A stretch of 64,000 bases of DNA from Mesonia phycicola (lineage in GTDB: Bacteria > Bacteroidota > Bacteroidia > Flavobacteriales > Flavobacteriaceae). Both the position numbers and the translations under genes were made by a program. Where the stretch lies: NCBI RefSeq assembly GCF_900141885.1, contig NZ_FQYY01000004.1, positions 125,277 to 189,276 on the forward strand, written 5' to 3'. Within the stretch, counting starts at the first letter, position 1; the number at the start of each line of letters is the position of its first letter. The notes under the pieces were generated by a model. That model saw only the letters and a program-made list of their open reading frames with translations, was not told the origin of the DNA and ran no database searches. Shown here piece by piece: positions 25,273 through 34,797 of this stretch.

Positions 25273-25311
25273 AAGCGTAACATTTATTTTATTAAATGTT
25301 ACGCTTTTTTT
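25273..25311 (+). terminator. Terminator after tRNA-Met
   Basis: AAGCGTAACATTT (25273-25285) with AAATGTTACGCTT (25294-25306), then a T-tract: a 13-bp perfect stem. Confidence 0.9.
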
Positions 25312-25714
25312 ATTATATACTTTTCTTGCTCAAATTACTACAAAAATATAGACTTAAATCTTCTCTAAATAGTTAGAAAATAACCTTCCAGTTATTTTAA
25401 CAAAAGCTAATGAAATTTGAAGTTAGTCAACTCACTACTATTCTACTCAAAAACATATATACACTTCTGAAATAGTTTTTTTTAGCAATTATAATTAGCG
25501 TTTTTAATTACTTATATATAAAAATGTAAAATATCATGAACTAAGCACAGTGTTAACGACCCCAACAAGTACACAATTAACATCTTCTACCTCATAGTCA
25601 CTTTCTAAAGAAAAACAGCAAATTAAAAGTGAATTACTAACAGATGATATTTGTATATAATTCTTGCTGAATTACACAAACAACTCCGTTAAAAATTAAT
25701 TTACCTATAGTGTA
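25312..25714 (+). other. Gene-free interval
   Basis: About 400 bases between the tRNA terminator and the hisS terminator. The only ATG frames are very short (for example 21 codons from 25410), with no credible start context. I see no tRNA 3'-end repeat that would mark an integration site, and no clear promoter. It may be decayed sequence or hold an unrecognised RNA. Confidence 0.5.
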
Positions 25715-25748
25715 AAAAAAATCGCCAATAATTTATTGGCGATTTTTT
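25715..25748 (-). terminator. Terminator of hisS
   Basis: A near-perfect hairpin built on ATCGCCAATA and TATTGGCGAT with a 3-base loop. The A-run at 25714-25720 is the U-tract for minus-strand transcription. Confidence 0.9.
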
Positions 25749-25750
25749 GT

Positions 25751-27358
25751 TTAAGATAATTTAGTTATCATTTTTTCTATATTTAAAGTGTCTTGCTCGC
25801 CACTCTCCATATGTTTTAAGGTAAACTCCCCTGCTTCCATTTCTTTACTCCCTGCAAGTACCACATAAGGAATATTTCTTCGGTTAGCGTGGGTCATTTG
25901 TTTTTTCATTTTAGCAGCATCTGGATACACTTCTGCATTAATGCCTGCATTGCGTAAAGCTGTTACGGCTTTCATTGCATAAAGCGCTTCTGCTTCGCCA
26001 AAATTAATGAATATCACTTTTGTATTCTCTTCTACAGTTTCAGGAAAAAGATTTAATTCTTCTAGTACCAAGTAAATTCTATCCAATCCAAAAGAAACCC
26101 CAATACCACTCATATTTTTTAATCCAAAAATACCAGTAAGATCATCGTAACGACCACCGCCACCTATAGAACCCATACTTACACCTTCTGGTGCAGAGAT
26201 TTCAAAAATAGCTCCTGTATAATAATTAAGACCACGCGCTAGTGTTACATCTAAATCTAACTTAGCCGTTTTAAGAGGCATTGCTTCTATAGCTTTTTGA
26301 ATAAATTCAAGCTCTGCAATTCCTTTTAATCCTTCTTCAGAAGAAGCTAAAATATCTTTTAATCCGTTTATTTTAGAAGAAAAATCACCTGTTAAACTAA
26401 ATATAGGATCTATTTTTTGGATAGCTTCTTCAGAAATACCCTTCTCCTTCATCTCTTTTACAACACCTTCTTTTCCTATTTTATCTAACTTATCTAGAGC
26501 AACTGTAAAATCTATAAGTTTATCACTCTCCCCTATTACTTCTGCAAAACCAGAAAGTATTTTTCTATTATTAATTTTAATGGTTACACCAGATAGCTGT
26601 AAAGCAGAAAATACCGTATCATATAGCTGTACAAATTCTACTTCTTGCCAAAGACTGTTACTCCCTACCACATCTGCATCACACTGGTAAAACTCTCTAA
26701 ATCTTCCTTTTTGCGGTCTATCTGCTCTCCAAACTGGTTGAATTTGATAGCGCTTAAACGGGAATTCTACTTCATTTTGATGTTGCACTACATAACGTGC
26801 AAATGGTACTGTTAAATCGTAACGTAGAGCTTTTTCAGATATTTTAGGAGTTAAAGAGTTAGAAGATATATAAGGAAAAGTGGTATCAGTTATCACTCCG
26901 TTAATTCTAGAAACAACATCTTCTTCTGATAAAGGGAATGTTATAAAATCAATCAAATTATCTAGAAGCTTTCTATCTGAATTAATGATTTTTAGTTCTG
27001 AAGGCTCTAAAGTTTCTTTAAAATCTACAGCGTCATTATTTTCAATTAGATATGATTTTAATGATTTATAAATTTTAAAAACTATTTTACGGAATTCTTC
27101 CCTTTCTTGAAGAAGGTTATCTAAGATATTATTTTTCAGGTAACCTCCACTATTTAATATTTTAAAAATTAAACGATCACCTTCTTCTCCATATTTTCCC
27201 ATTAAAGTACTAGAATTTTCAAAACTCGGAGTTTCAATAGGCTGAAATCCAAAATGTTGAAAATTCTTTTTTATGGTTGAAATAATATAATTTCGTTTAT
27301 TAACTTCTTCAGGAGAAAAATCTCTGGTTCCTTTTGGTATTGTTGGTTTTTGTGCCAT
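25751..27358 (-). CDS. hisS: Histidyl-tRNA synthetase with a large insertion
   Basis: A 535-residue class II synthetase that charges tRNA-His. Motif 1 region [15 protein letters not shown]; motif 2 [12 protein letters not shown] and [25 protein letters not shown]; HisA motif [15 protein letters not shown]; motif 3 GGGGRYDDL and SFGLDR; then the anticodon-binding domain ([12 protein letters not shown]). Usual length is about 450-460; the excess lies at residues ~73-168, between [10 protein letters not shown] and [10 protein letters not shown], where a lysine/aspartate-rich, helical-looking segment replaces a short linker. The synthetase core is intact. Confidence 0.95.
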   Translation of the reverse strand: MAQKPTIPKGTRDFSPEEVNKRNYIISTIKKNFQHFGFQPIETPSFENSSTLMGKYGEEGDRLIFKILNSGGYLKNNILDNLLQEREEFRKIVFKIYKSLKSYLIENNDAVDFKETLEPSELKIINSDRKLLDNLIDFITFPLSEEDVVSRINGVITDTTFPYISSNSLTPKISEKALRYDLTVPFARYVVQHQNEVEFPFKRYQIQPVWRADRPQKGRFREFYQCDADVVGSNSLWQEVEFVQLYDTVFSALQLSGVTIKINNRKILSGFAEVIGESDKLIDFTVALDKLDKIGKEGVVKEMKEKGISEEAIQKIDPIFSLTGDFSSKINGLKDILASSEEGLKGIAELEFIQKAIEAMPLKTAKLDLDVTLARGLNYYTGAIFEISAPEGVSMGSIGGGGRYDDLTGIFGLKNMSGIGVSFGLDRIYLVLEELNLFPETVEENTKVIFINFGEAEALYAMKAVTALRNAGINAEVYPDAAKMKKQMTHANRRNIPYVVLAGSKEMEAGEFTLKHMESGEQDTLNIEKMITKLS

Positions 27359-27375
27359 AACTTAGTTTGAAATGA

Positions 27376-27383
27376 CAAAGATA
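27376..27383 (-). promoter_or_regulatory. -7 element of hisS
   Basis: Minus-strand TATCTTTG fits TAnnTTTG, 18 bases before the ATG. The nearest TTG is only 13 bases away, shorter than usual. Confidence 0.4.
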
Positions 27384-27456
27384 AATAAAGAAAATACAAT
27401 TAATAAGTAACTTTTAGCCTTCTAAGTAGTCTTATAACTAAATAGTAAATTAAAAT

Positions 27457-28698
27457 ATGTTTTCACTAGCCAAAGAGAATATAAAAATTGCTTTAGATAG
27501 CATTAGAAGTCAATTACTTAGAACTATCTTAACGGTAATTATTATTACTATAGGGATTACAGCATTAGTAGGTATTTTAAGTGCAATAAACGCTTTAGAA
27601 AATACTATTTCTTCAGATTTTGCTTCTATGGGAGCAAATACTTTTAATTTACAACAGTACGATTTTAATTTACAGACTCGAGGACGCGGTAAAAGAGAAA
27701 AGATAAACCCTGTAATTACTTATAGAGATGCTAAAGAGTTTAAAGATAAATACCTTTACCCTTACACTAAAACGTCTATATCATTTACAGGTACATCTGC
27801 TGCAGAAATTAAATACCAAGCAAACAAAACAGATCCCGAAGCAAGTGTATTAGGAGTGAATGAAAATTTTATGAATAACTCTGGTCTAGTTATAGAGTCT
27901 GGTAGAGATTTTTCTTATTTTGATATAGAAAACAATATAAATGTATGTATTCTAGGGGCAGACTTTGTGAGCGGTTTATTTAACGGAATAAGCCCTATAA
28001 ACAAAACTATAAGTGTTAGAGGAGCTAAATTTAAGGTAATTGGGGTATTAGAAAGTAAAGGTTCTACTTTTGGTAATAATGAAGATTTACGTGTATTTAT
28101 ACCTATACAAACTGCTAGATCTATTTTTAATCAAGCTAACATTAACTACAATATTAGTGTAATGGTAGAAGACAAACAGATGATTGAAGGAGCTGAAGAT
28201 GAAGCTACCATTACCTTTAGAAATATAAGAAAACTAAATCCGCGAGAAGAAAACAACTTTGGAATTGTTAGAAGTGACAGTTTAATAAACCAGATTTTAA
28301 AAATTACAGGCTATTTAAATTTAGCAGCTATAATTATATCGTTTATTACCATTTTAGGTTCTTCTATTGCTTTAATGAATATAATGCTTGTATCTGTTAC
28401 AGAAAGAACACGTGAGATTGGTGTAAGAAAAGCATTAGGCGCAAAGAAAAATACAATTGCTTTTCAGTTTTTTGCAGAGACTATTATAATTGGGCAGTTA
28501 GGCGGTATATGCGGAATAATATTTGGAATGTTAATTGGGCTTTTAGTAGCTTCTGTAGCCAATTTAACTTTTACCATACCTTGGTTAGCTATCGGGATTG
28601 CTACTAGTGTATCTTTAATAATTGCTATTATATCTGGGTTATTCCCAGCTATTAAAGCTGCTAGACAAAACCCTATAGAATCTTTAAGATATGAGTAG
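27457..28698 (+). CDS. FtsX/MacB-type ABC transporter permease
   Basis: A 413-residue permease. The N-terminal helix (about 20-45, LRTILTVIIITIGITALVGIL) is followed by a large periplasmic MacB-PCD domain (about 50-270), then three helices (IISFITILGSSIALMNIML, IIGQLGGICGIIFGMLIGLL, LAIGIATSVSLIIAIISGLF). The coupling motif TERTREIGVRKALGA and the C-terminal PAIKAARQNPIESLRYE are diagnostic. It probably exports a lipid or peptide, or acts mechanically, with an unlinked ATPase. No membrane-fusion protein is adjacent. Confidence 0.9.
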   Translation: MFSLAKENIKIALDSIRSQLLRTILTVIIITIGITALVGILSAINALENTISSDFASMGANTFNLQQYDFNLQTRGRGKREKINPVITYRDAKEFKDKYLYPYTKTSISFTGTSAAEIKYQANKTDPEASVLGVNENFMNNSGLVIESGRDFSYFDIENNINVCILGADFVSGLFNGISPINKTISVRGAKFKVIGVLESKGSTFGNNEDLRVFIPIQTARSIFNQANINYNISVMVEDKQMIEGAEDEATITFRNIRKLNPREENNFGIVRSDSLINQILKITGYLNLAAIIISFITILGSSIALMNIMLVSVTERTREIGVRKALGAKKNTIAFQFFAETIIIGQLGGICGIIFGMLIGLLVASVANLTFTIPWLAIGIATSVSLIIAIISGLFPAIKAARQNPIESLRYE

Positions 28699-28708
28699 TT
28701 GTTTCCAA

Positions 28709-29188
28709 CTACTCATCTGTATCTACTAATTTTTCAAAATATCTAAATAATTCTCCTTTGGTAATATTAGCACCTTGCTTTATTAGAGCAAAAATATCTT
28801 TGTTTCTGTCTTCAGAAATTATTTTAGTAGAAGTATAAATTTGAACAGCTTCATTTAATAAATTATCTTGTAACCAACGGTAACCATCTCTGGTTCTAAT
28901 ATCTACTGTTTCGTTATCTACTTTTATACCAACAAGCGTCATTTTTACTTCTCCAATTTCAAATAAAAACAATTGTTGTTTAGAGAAATGCTCTAAGTAC
29001 TTAGCTTTTTGCAAAACCCCTTCCCATACTAAATCACTGAAAATATCTAATTCTTCTTCAGCTACTTCAGGTTTATTTTTTTTAATTTCTGCCCACTCAT
29101 CTGCGGTGATAGATTGAGTAGCTAAAAAATTTATAAATTCTTGATTTAACTCTTCAAACTGCTCTTTAGTTAATCTAGTATATTTCAT
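28709..29188 (-). CDS. DUF6495 family protein
   Basis: A 159-residue soluble acidic protein beginning MKYTRLTKEQFEELNQEFIN, with ITADEWAEIKKNKPEVAEEE and VDIRTRDGYRWLQDN. This set matches the flavobacterial DUF6495 family, from memory. The function is unknown. It lies downstream of the rpsF-rplI operon, separated by a terminator. Confidence 0.75.
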   Translation of the reverse strand: MKYTRLTKEQFEELNQEFINFLATQSITADEWAEIKKNKPEVAEEELDIFSDLVWEGVLQKAKYLEHFSKQQLFLFEIGEVKMTLVGIKVDNETVDIRTRDGYRWLQDNLLNEAVQIYTSTKIISEDRNKDIFALIKQGANITKGELFRYFEKLVDTDE

Positions 29189-29208
29189 AAAAAAGTAATT
29201 TTTAGTTA

Positions 29209-29237
29209 CAAAAAAACCTACCCTTTTGGGGTAGGTT
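29209..29237 (-). terminator. Terminator of the rpsF-rpsR-rplI operon
   Basis: AACCTACCC (29215-29223) with GGGTAGGTT (29229-29237). The A-run before it gives the U-tract on the minus strand. Confidence 0.88.
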
Positions 29238-29258
29238 ATATATTTTAAAAAGAAGTGA

Positions 29259-29708
29259 TTAAGCTTCTCCTACAACATCAAAAGTAAGGCTAGCAATTAC
29301 TTCTCTATGAAAACGAAGTTTAGCTTCATACTGACCTAATCTTTTAATATTACCTCCAAAAATAGAGATATATTTTTTATCAATATCTACACCTTCTTTA
29401 GCAAGTGCTTCATTTAGATTAGCAGTAGTGATACTTCCAAAAAGTTTATCACCAGCTCCAGACTTAGCAGTAATTTTAAGGTCTAAACCATTAACTTTAT
29501 CAGCTAATTTCTGTGCTTCTTCTATGTTCTTTTTCTCTTTATATGCTCTTTGCTTAAGCGTCTCTTCCAACATTTTTTTAGCTGAAGGAGTTGCTAATTC
29601 TGCAAAACCATGAGGGATTAAATAATTTCTACCGTAACCATTTTTAACAGTCACAACATCATCAATAAACCCTAAATTATCTACGTCTTTCTTTAATATT
29701 AATTCCAT
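29259..29708 (-). CDS. rplI: Large-subunit ribosomal protein bL9
   Basis: 149 residues with the N-terminal signature MELILKKDVDNLGFIDDVVTVKNGYGRNYLIPHGFA, a long connecting helix rich in Lys/Glu, and a C-terminal domain. A standard bL9 at the L1-stalk side of the 50S subunit. Third gene of the bS6-bS18-bL9 operon. Confidence 0.97.
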   Translation of the reverse strand: MELILKKDVDNLGFIDDVVTVKNGYGRNYLIPHGFAELATPSAKKMLEETLKQRAYKEKKNIEEAQKLADKVNGLDLKITAKSGAGDKLFGSITTANLNEALAKEGVDIDKKYISIFGGNIKRLGQYEAKLRFHREVIASLTFDVVGEA

Positions 29709-29721
29709 AATGTCGTTTCTT

Positions 29722-30018
29722 TTATTTTAATAAATCACCAACGTATGGCATTAAGGCTAAATGACGCGCACGTTTTACTGCTACGGCAACTTTTCTTTGG
29801 TATTTTAAAGAAGTTCCTGTTAATCTACGTGGCAAAATTTTACCTTGTTCGTTTACAAATGCCATTAAAAAATCAGGATCTTTATAATCAATATACTTAA
29901 TACCAGATCTTTTGAAACGACAATATCTCTTCTTCTTAGAAGTTTCTATGTTAAGCGGAGTTAAATATCTAATCTCTCCGTCTTTCTTTCCTTTAGCTTG
30001 TTGTTCTATAGATGACAT
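29722..30018 (-). CDS. rpsR: Small-subunit ribosomal protein bS18
   Basis: 98 residues. The core [48 protein letters not shown] is a canonical bS18. It partners bS6 on the 30S platform. There are 3 bases between rpsF and rpsR. The N-terminal extension of about 20 residues ([12 protein letters not shown]) is common in this phylum. Confidence 0.97.
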   Translation of the reverse strand: MSSIEQQAKGKKDGEIRYLTPLNIETSKKKRYCRFKRSGIKYIDYKDPDFLMAFVNEQGKILPRRLTGTSLKYQRKVAVAVKRARHLALMPYVGDLLK

Positions 30019-30021
30019 AAC

Positions 30022-30360
30022 TTACGCTTTTTCTTTGTTTCGTTTAACTCTCTTTTCTGCCCAAGCAACTGCATGTTTATCTAAAGATACAGTTAAATAT
30101 CTCATCATACGCTCTTCACGTCTGAATAATAACTCTAACTGATCAATAACTTCACCTTCTACTTGGTACTCAAATAAGTGATAAAATCCACTCTTTTTGT
30201 GCTGAATTGGGTAAGCTAATTTTTTTAAGCCCCAATCTTCTTTGTTTACCATCTTTGCACCTTTCGAGTCAAGAAAATCTACGTATTTCTTAACTGTCTC
30301 CTTTACCTGGTCATCAGATAAAACGGGATTCAAGATGAAAACAGTTTCATAATGATTCAT
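30022..30360 (-). CDS. rpsF: Small-subunit ribosomal protein bS6
   Basis: 112 residues. MNHYETVFILNPVLSDDQVK, GLKKLAYPIQHKKSGFYHLFEY and a FRREERMMRYLTV block are canonical bS6. First gene of the operon, behind a clear promoter at 30388-30417. Confidence 0.97.
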   Translation of the reverse strand: MNHYETVFILNPVLSDDQVKETVKKYVDFLDSKGAKMVNKEDWGLKKLAYPIQHKKSGFYHLFEYQVEGEVIDQLELLFRREERMMRYLTVSLDKHAVAWAEKRVKRNKEKA

Positions 30361-30387
30361 AATATACTATTTAAATTAAATTGCGTG

Positions 30388-30417
30388 CAAAAATAGTACT
30401 TTTTTTGTACTTGACAA
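30388..30417 (-). promoter_or_regulatory. Promoter of the rpsF operon
   Basis: Minus-strand TTG (30415-30417), 19-base spacer and TATTTTTG (30388-30395) match the consensus. About 20 bases of leader remain to the rpsF ATG. Confidence 0.7.
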
Positions 30418-30515
30418 TCTTTTTCTTATAATTAATTAAGATCTAAAAACTATTCAGAAAATAATTTGCTGAAAAAATTAATTATTCGTAAAATTGTTTT
30501 ATACTTTTATTACCA

Positions 30516-31229
30516 ATGACTCAAATTAAGCTTAAATGTATTGTTGTAGATGATTCTACTCTGCAAAGATTATCTATAACAAAAATGGTTAAAGATCATC
30601 CTAATTTAATATTGGTTGCTGAGTACAACAATGCTTTAGACACTAAAAGAGGTCTGGAAAACACAAAGGTAGATCTTATTTTTTTAGATATAGAAATGCC
30701 TATTCTTTCTGGTTTTGATTTATTAGATAACTTAAAAGAAAAACCTGAAATTATCTTTGTTACAGGTAAAACTCAATACGCTTTTCAAGCTTTTAACTAC
30801 CAAGCAGTAGATTATTTACAAAAACCTATTGCTAAGGAAAGATTTGACATTGCTGTAAAAAAAGCTTTAGACTTTCATTTATTAAAGAATGAAGCGTTAA
30901 GCGCTACAGATGAAAACTATATTTTTATTAAAAGTAATTTAAAAAAGCATAAATTATTTTTAGATAAAGTAAAGTATGTAGAAGCTTTTGGTGATTATGT
31001 AAAAGTTGTTACAGACGATGAAACTTATACTGTTTTATCTACTATGAAAGGATTTGCTGACAATCTTCCTAAATCTCAATTTTTAAGAGTACACAAATCT
31101 TACATCGTTAATTTATTCAGGATTAAAAATTACAGTAGTAAAGTTGTATTTTTAAAAGATAAAGAAATTCCGTTAAGTAGAACTAGAAAGAAAGATTTAG
31201 AAACTAGCTTAGAAGGTATCCCGTCTTAA
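30516..31229 (+). CDS. LytTR-family response regulator
   Basis: 237 residues. The receiver domain is at 5-125, with the acidic pair (VVDDS), phospho-acceptor Asp58 (FLDIEMP) and Lys in LQKPI. The LytTR DNA-binding domain is at ~140-232, with FIKSNLKKHKL, YVEAFGDYVKV and FLRVHKSYIVNL. The regulon is unknown. The cognate kinase is not adjacent. It ends one base before the convergent priA gene. Confidence 0.93.
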   Translation: MTQIKLKCIVVDDSTLQRLSITKMVKDHPNLILVAEYNNALDTKRGLENTKVDLIFLDIEMPILSGFDLLDNLKEKPEIIFVTGKTQYAFQAFNYQAVDYLQKPIAKERFDIAVKKALDFHLLKNEALSATDENYIFIKSNLKKHKLFLDKVKYVEAFGDYVKVVTDDETYTVLSTMKGFADNLPKSQFLRVHKSYIVNLFRIKNYSSKVVFLKDKEIPLSRTRKKDLETSLEGIPS

Positions 31230-33680
31230 TTAATAAGGATCTACATTTATTATTACCCTTATCTTTCTATATATAGCAATAGACTCATAACTCTTTAAAA
31301 CTCTTTGTATATAATCTTTGGTTTTCACTATAGAGTTTTTAGGCGGAATCTTTAGCATAATATTTTTATAATATTCATTTCTAATTCTTGCCACAGGAGG
31401 AAACTCTGGCCCTAAAACGTGTGGATGAAAAGCTTGTGAAAGCGCTTTTGCTAACCAAGCTGCTGCATCGTTTAACGTATTGTAATCTTTACCTTTTAAT
31501 GTGAGCTTTATAAGTCTATAATATGGAGGATATTTAAAATTGTATCTGTCTTCCATTTGCTCTTCGTACATTTTAACATAATTGTTAGTAGATACTTGCT
31601 GAAGTATTTGGTGGTATGGGTTATAGGTTTGAATTAACACTTTACCTCTATCTTTAGTTCTTCCTGCTCTACCTGCTACCTGTAATAGTAATTGAAAACT
31701 TCTCTCGTGAGCTCTAAAATCTGGAAAATTTAATAACCCGTCTGCATTCATCACTCCTACTAAATCTACATTTCTAAAATCTAAACCCTTAGTAAGCATT
31801 TGAGTACCTACTAAAATATCTATCTGTCGTTGCTCAAACGCATTAATTATTTTCTCATAACCATATTTACCTCGGGTAGTATCTAAATCCATACGTCCCG
31901 TATTATGATTAGGGAATAAAGCTGCTAATTCTGTTTCTACTTGTTCTGTACCAAAACCTTTGGTAGATAAATCTGCACTCCCACAAGCTATACACTGTTT
32001 TTGCATTGCCATAAAATAACCACAATAATGACACCTTAGAGAGTTATTATGCTGATGGTAAGTTAAACTTACATCGCAATTAGGACATTGTGGAGAGTTG
32101 CCACACGTACCACACTCTAAAATTGGAGAAAAGCCTCTTCTATTTTGAAACAAGATAACCTGCTTACCTTCTGCCAGGGTTTCTCTCATTTCTTCTAAAA
32201 GTCTATCTGAAAAATGCCCTGTCATTTTCTTTTTTTTGTGCTTATCTTTAATATCTACCAACTCAATAATTGGTGGTAACACATTACCATATCGTTTTTT
32301 AAGCTCTACCAATTTATATTTATGAGACTTTGTATTATGGTAACTTTCTAAACTTGGTGTGGCAGAACCGAGTAACAATTTACTTTTAAAAAAAGAAGCT
32401 AAAACCACAGAAGCATCTCTGGCTTGATATCTTGGTGCTGGATCATGTTGTTTAAAAGTAGCCTCATGAGACTCGTCCACTACTATTAATCCTAAATTTT
32501 GAAATGGTAAAAAAATAGAAGATCTGGCCCCAATCACTATTTTGCCTTTAGTATTATGTAAAACGTGATTATAAACCTCTACCCTTTCATTAACAGAGTA
32601 TTTACTGTGATAAATTAATACCTGATCTCCAAAATATTTTTGAAGTCTTCCTATGAGTTGGGTAGTTAAGGCTATTTCTGGAAGTAAGTATAATACCTGC
32701 TTCCCCTCTTTAACTGTTTCTTCAATAAGCTTAATGTAAATTTCAGTTTTACCAGAAGAAGTAACTCCGTGAAGAAGAGTAACCTCATTATTATTAAAAT
32801 GATTTTTAATCTCTAGATAAGCCTGTTGCTGATCTTCGTTTAACTGCATCTCTACATCAGCAATCTTTCCATCAAAATTTACTCTATCTTTTTGTAGATG
32901 GTATTGTTCTAAAACACCTTTATCTATTAAAGATTTAATGGTTGATGCAGATGCTTTGCTTTCTTTAAGTAATAGCTTTTTCTCTATAGGCTTTTTATAT
33001 TTTGCTTCTAAAGAGAATAACATTAAAATTACTTCTCGTTGCTTGGGAGCGTTGCTTAAATTTTCTAGTAAAGCATTTAATTTTTGTTCTTGTTTATACT
33101 CAGAAGAAAGTTTTAAATAGCTTATTAATTTAGGCTTGTACTGTTTATATAGTTCTTGATTAACTATAATAGCATTTTTACTTACCAATTTATTAATAAC
33201 AGGAAGCACCGTTTTTTTTCCTAAAATCTGCATTACTTCTTGTATTTTTAGTAATGATTGATTTTGAAGTGCTTCTACAATTAAATATTCTTCATCAGTT
33301 AAAATTACCTCTTCAAGGTTATTTTCTTTATTTAACTCTATTACGGTTTCACTTTCTAACAAAAATGCACTAGGTAAAGCTGCTTTTAAAACATCTCCTT
33401 CTGCACACATATAATAAGATGCTATCCAAGACCAAAACTTTAATTGATGACTTGTTACACTAGGCTGTGTATCTAATATTTCTTCAATTAATTTAGCATC
33501 ATATTGTGTAGGCTTTGTATTATGAATTTTTGCCACTATACCTGTATATACTTTTGTTTTACCAAAAGGAACAGCCACTCTCATACCTGGTTGTAAGATA
33601 GAGATATCTTTATCATCTATTTGATATGTAAAATGTTTCGGTAAGTATAATGGTAAAATAACGTCAGCAAACTTATCCAT
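31230..33680 (-). CDS. priA: Primosomal protein N' (PriA helicase)
   Basis: 816 residues. An N-terminal 3'-DNA-binding domain (VILPLYLPKHFTYQID), Walker A GVTSSGKTE, motif II VVDESHEATFKQHDPAPRY, and a zinc-binding insert with eight Cys (CGTCGNSPQCPNCD through CIACGS), then helicase motifs GTQMLTKGLDF and QVAGRAGR. PriA reloads the replicative helicase at stalled forks. The length is typical of Bacteroidota PriA. A strong hairpin lies upstream, between it and the DUF2147 gene. Confidence 0.96.
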   Translation of the reverse strand: MDKFADVILPLYLPKHFTYQIDDKDISILQPGMRVAVPFGKTKVYTGIVAKIHNTKPTQYDAKLIEEILDTQPSVTSHQLKFWSWIASYYMCAEGDVLKAALPSAFLLESETVIELNKENNLEEVILTDEEYLIVEALQNQSLLKIQEVMQILGKKTVLPVINKLVSKNAIIVNQELYKQYKPKLISYLKLSSEYKQEQKLNALLENLSNAPKQREVILMLFSLEAKYKKPIEKKLLLKESKASASTIKSLIDKGVLEQYHLQKDRVNFDGKIADVEMQLNEDQQQAYLEIKNHFNNNEVTLLHGVTSSGKTEIYIKLIEETVKEGKQVLYLLPEIALTTQLIGRLQKYFGDQVLIYHSKYSVNERVEVYNHVLHNTKGKIVIGARSSIFLPFQNLGLIVVDESHEATFKQHDPAPRYQARDASVVLASFFKSKLLLGSATPSLESYHNTKSHKYKLVELKKRYGNVLPPIIELVDIKDKHKKKKMTGHFSDRLLEEMRETLAEGKQVILFQNRRGFSPILECGTCGNSPQCPNCDVSLTYHQHNNSLRCHYCGYFMAMQKQCIACGSADLSTKGFGTEQVETELAALFPNHNTGRMDLDTTRGKYGYEKIINAFEQRQIDILVGTQMLTKGLDFRNVDLVGVMNADGLLNFPDFRAHERSFQLLLQVAGRAGRTKDRGKVLIQTYNPYHQILQQVSTNNYVKMYEEQMEDRYNFKYPPYYRLIKLTLKGKDYNTLNDAAAWLAKALSQAFHPHVLGPEFPPVARIRNEYYKNIMLKIPPKNSIVKTKDYIQRVLKSYESIAIYRKIRVIINVDPY

Positions 33681-33741
33681 AAAGAAGCTTTAATTTGTAT
33701 AATTAGTAGCAAAAGTTGTAACAAATGTAAAACTTAATTAT

Positions 33742-33776
33742 AAAAAAAGCGCTTGATTAATCAAGCGCTTTTTTTT
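33742..33776 (-). terminator. Palindromic terminator after DUF2147
   Basis: A perfect palindrome, AAGCGCTTGATT with AATCAAGCGCTT, flanked by A- and T-runs; functional in either direction. Its right arm's T-run overlaps the DUF2147 stop codon. Confidence 0.9.
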
Positions 33777-34200
33777 AAGGGAACCTTTGCCATTGTACAG
33801 TTTTATAGAATATACCTATATACCCTCTTACATTTAATAAGTTAGGGTTGTCTTTATCTAACCACATTTTAGAACGATACACCTTACCATCGTCTGGATT
33901 TGTAATTGTACCATTAATATATGTATGCCCTTCTTTTGTAAAATGCTTCATTAAAACTAAACCTTCTATTTTTTTATTTTTGTCTTGCCCTTTACATTTA
34001 GTGCAAAGTTTAGTTCTTTTTTCTTCGTTTAAAATACGGATTACTTTTCCGTAGAGTTTATTATTCTCTTGGTATATTTTTACAATAGATTTAGCTTCTC
34101 CTGTTTCTTTTTCTATAACCTGCCATTCTCCGGTAATTTCTTGTGAAATCACGAAAAAAGGAAACAGCATAAAAACAACAAGCACCCATTTTAAACGCAT
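33775..34200 (-). CDS. DUF2147 family exported protein
   Basis: 141 residues with a signal peptide (MRLKWVLVVFMLFPFFVISQ, cleavage near residue 20) followed by a DUF2147 domain: GEWQVIEKETGEAKSIVKIY, LCTKCKGQDKNKKIEGLVLM and RGYIGIFYKTVQWQR. Members are lipocalin-like exported proteins with no agreed function. A Cys-x2-Cys (CTKC) is present. It follows the chalcone isomerase-like gene by 9 bases. Confidence 0.88.
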   Translation of the reverse strand: MRLKWVLVVFMLFPFFVISQEITGEWQVIEKETGEAKSIVKIYQENNKLYGKVIRILNEEKRTKLCTKCKGQDKNKKIEGLVLMKHFTKEGHTYINGTITNPDDGKVYRSKMWLDKDNPNLLNVRGYIGIFYKTVQWQRFP

Positions 34201-34209
34201 ACATAGTAA

Positions 34210-34770
34210 TTATTTACCTAACATTGCATCTTTTAGATCGTCATCTGCAGGCTTATTAGATAACCAAATACCAAATAATGCTTTTTTAAAATCCATACCT
34301 TCAATGGTGCCTTTTTCTTTTCCATTTTTATAAGCAACTACACCTTTACCTGGTTGGTAGGTAATATCAAAAATATCTCCTTTAGTAATTTCTTCATTAA
34401 AAAAAGAAATAAACTTCTTGATTCTAGAATCTATAGCAGAAGTATTTCCGTTAGTTGCGTTTTCAAACCCTTCTTCTACCGCATCAATCATTTTATCACT
34501 ACTAATTAGTTTAGAAACAATATGTAATTTTATGGACATGGGTTTATCTGCACTTACAATCTCTTGTGCATTTTTAGATGGTTTTTCTAGATACAAACCT
34601 GCTGCATATAGATCTATCCAAAGTTTTTCTCTAACGCCAGCTCCGTTTAACTTTACGTTAATTTCTCCAAAAGTTTCTGCTGCTGGTAAGGTTACTCCGC
34701 CTACTTTTTTTTGTGCTTGCGTAAATCCAACCACAAACAAAATCATAATAATTGATGTTATTTTTTTCAT
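34210..34770 (-). CDS. Chalcone isomerase-like exported protein
   Basis: 186 residues with an N-terminal signal (MKKITSIIMILFVVGFTQAQ) and the bacterial chalcone-isomerase-like fold: GVTLPAAETFGEINVKLNGAGVREK, LYAAGLYLEK and FDITYQPGKGV. Bacterial members are periplasmic. A flavonoid substrate is unlikely, and binding of a fatty acid or another hydrophobic ligand is a guess from the fold. Confidence 0.85.
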   Translation of the reverse strand: MKKITSIIMILFVVGFTQAQKKVGGVTLPAAETFGEINVKLNGAGVREKLWIDLYAAGLYLEKPSKNAQEIVSADKPMSIKLHIVSKLISSDKMIDAVEEGFENATNGNTSAIDSRIKKFISFFNEEITKGDIFDITYQPGKGVVAYKNGKEKGTIEGMDFKKALFGIWLSNKPADDDLKDAMLGK

Positions 34771-34797
34771 ATTCGTAAATTTTAGACCCTTAAAATA

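Noticed and set aside
25410-25475. 21-codon ATG frame in the gene-free interval
   Set aside because: Too short, no promoter and no sequence character.
25193-25740. tRNA-Met as an integration site of a lost element
   Set aside because: No repeat of the tRNA 3' end is found downstream.
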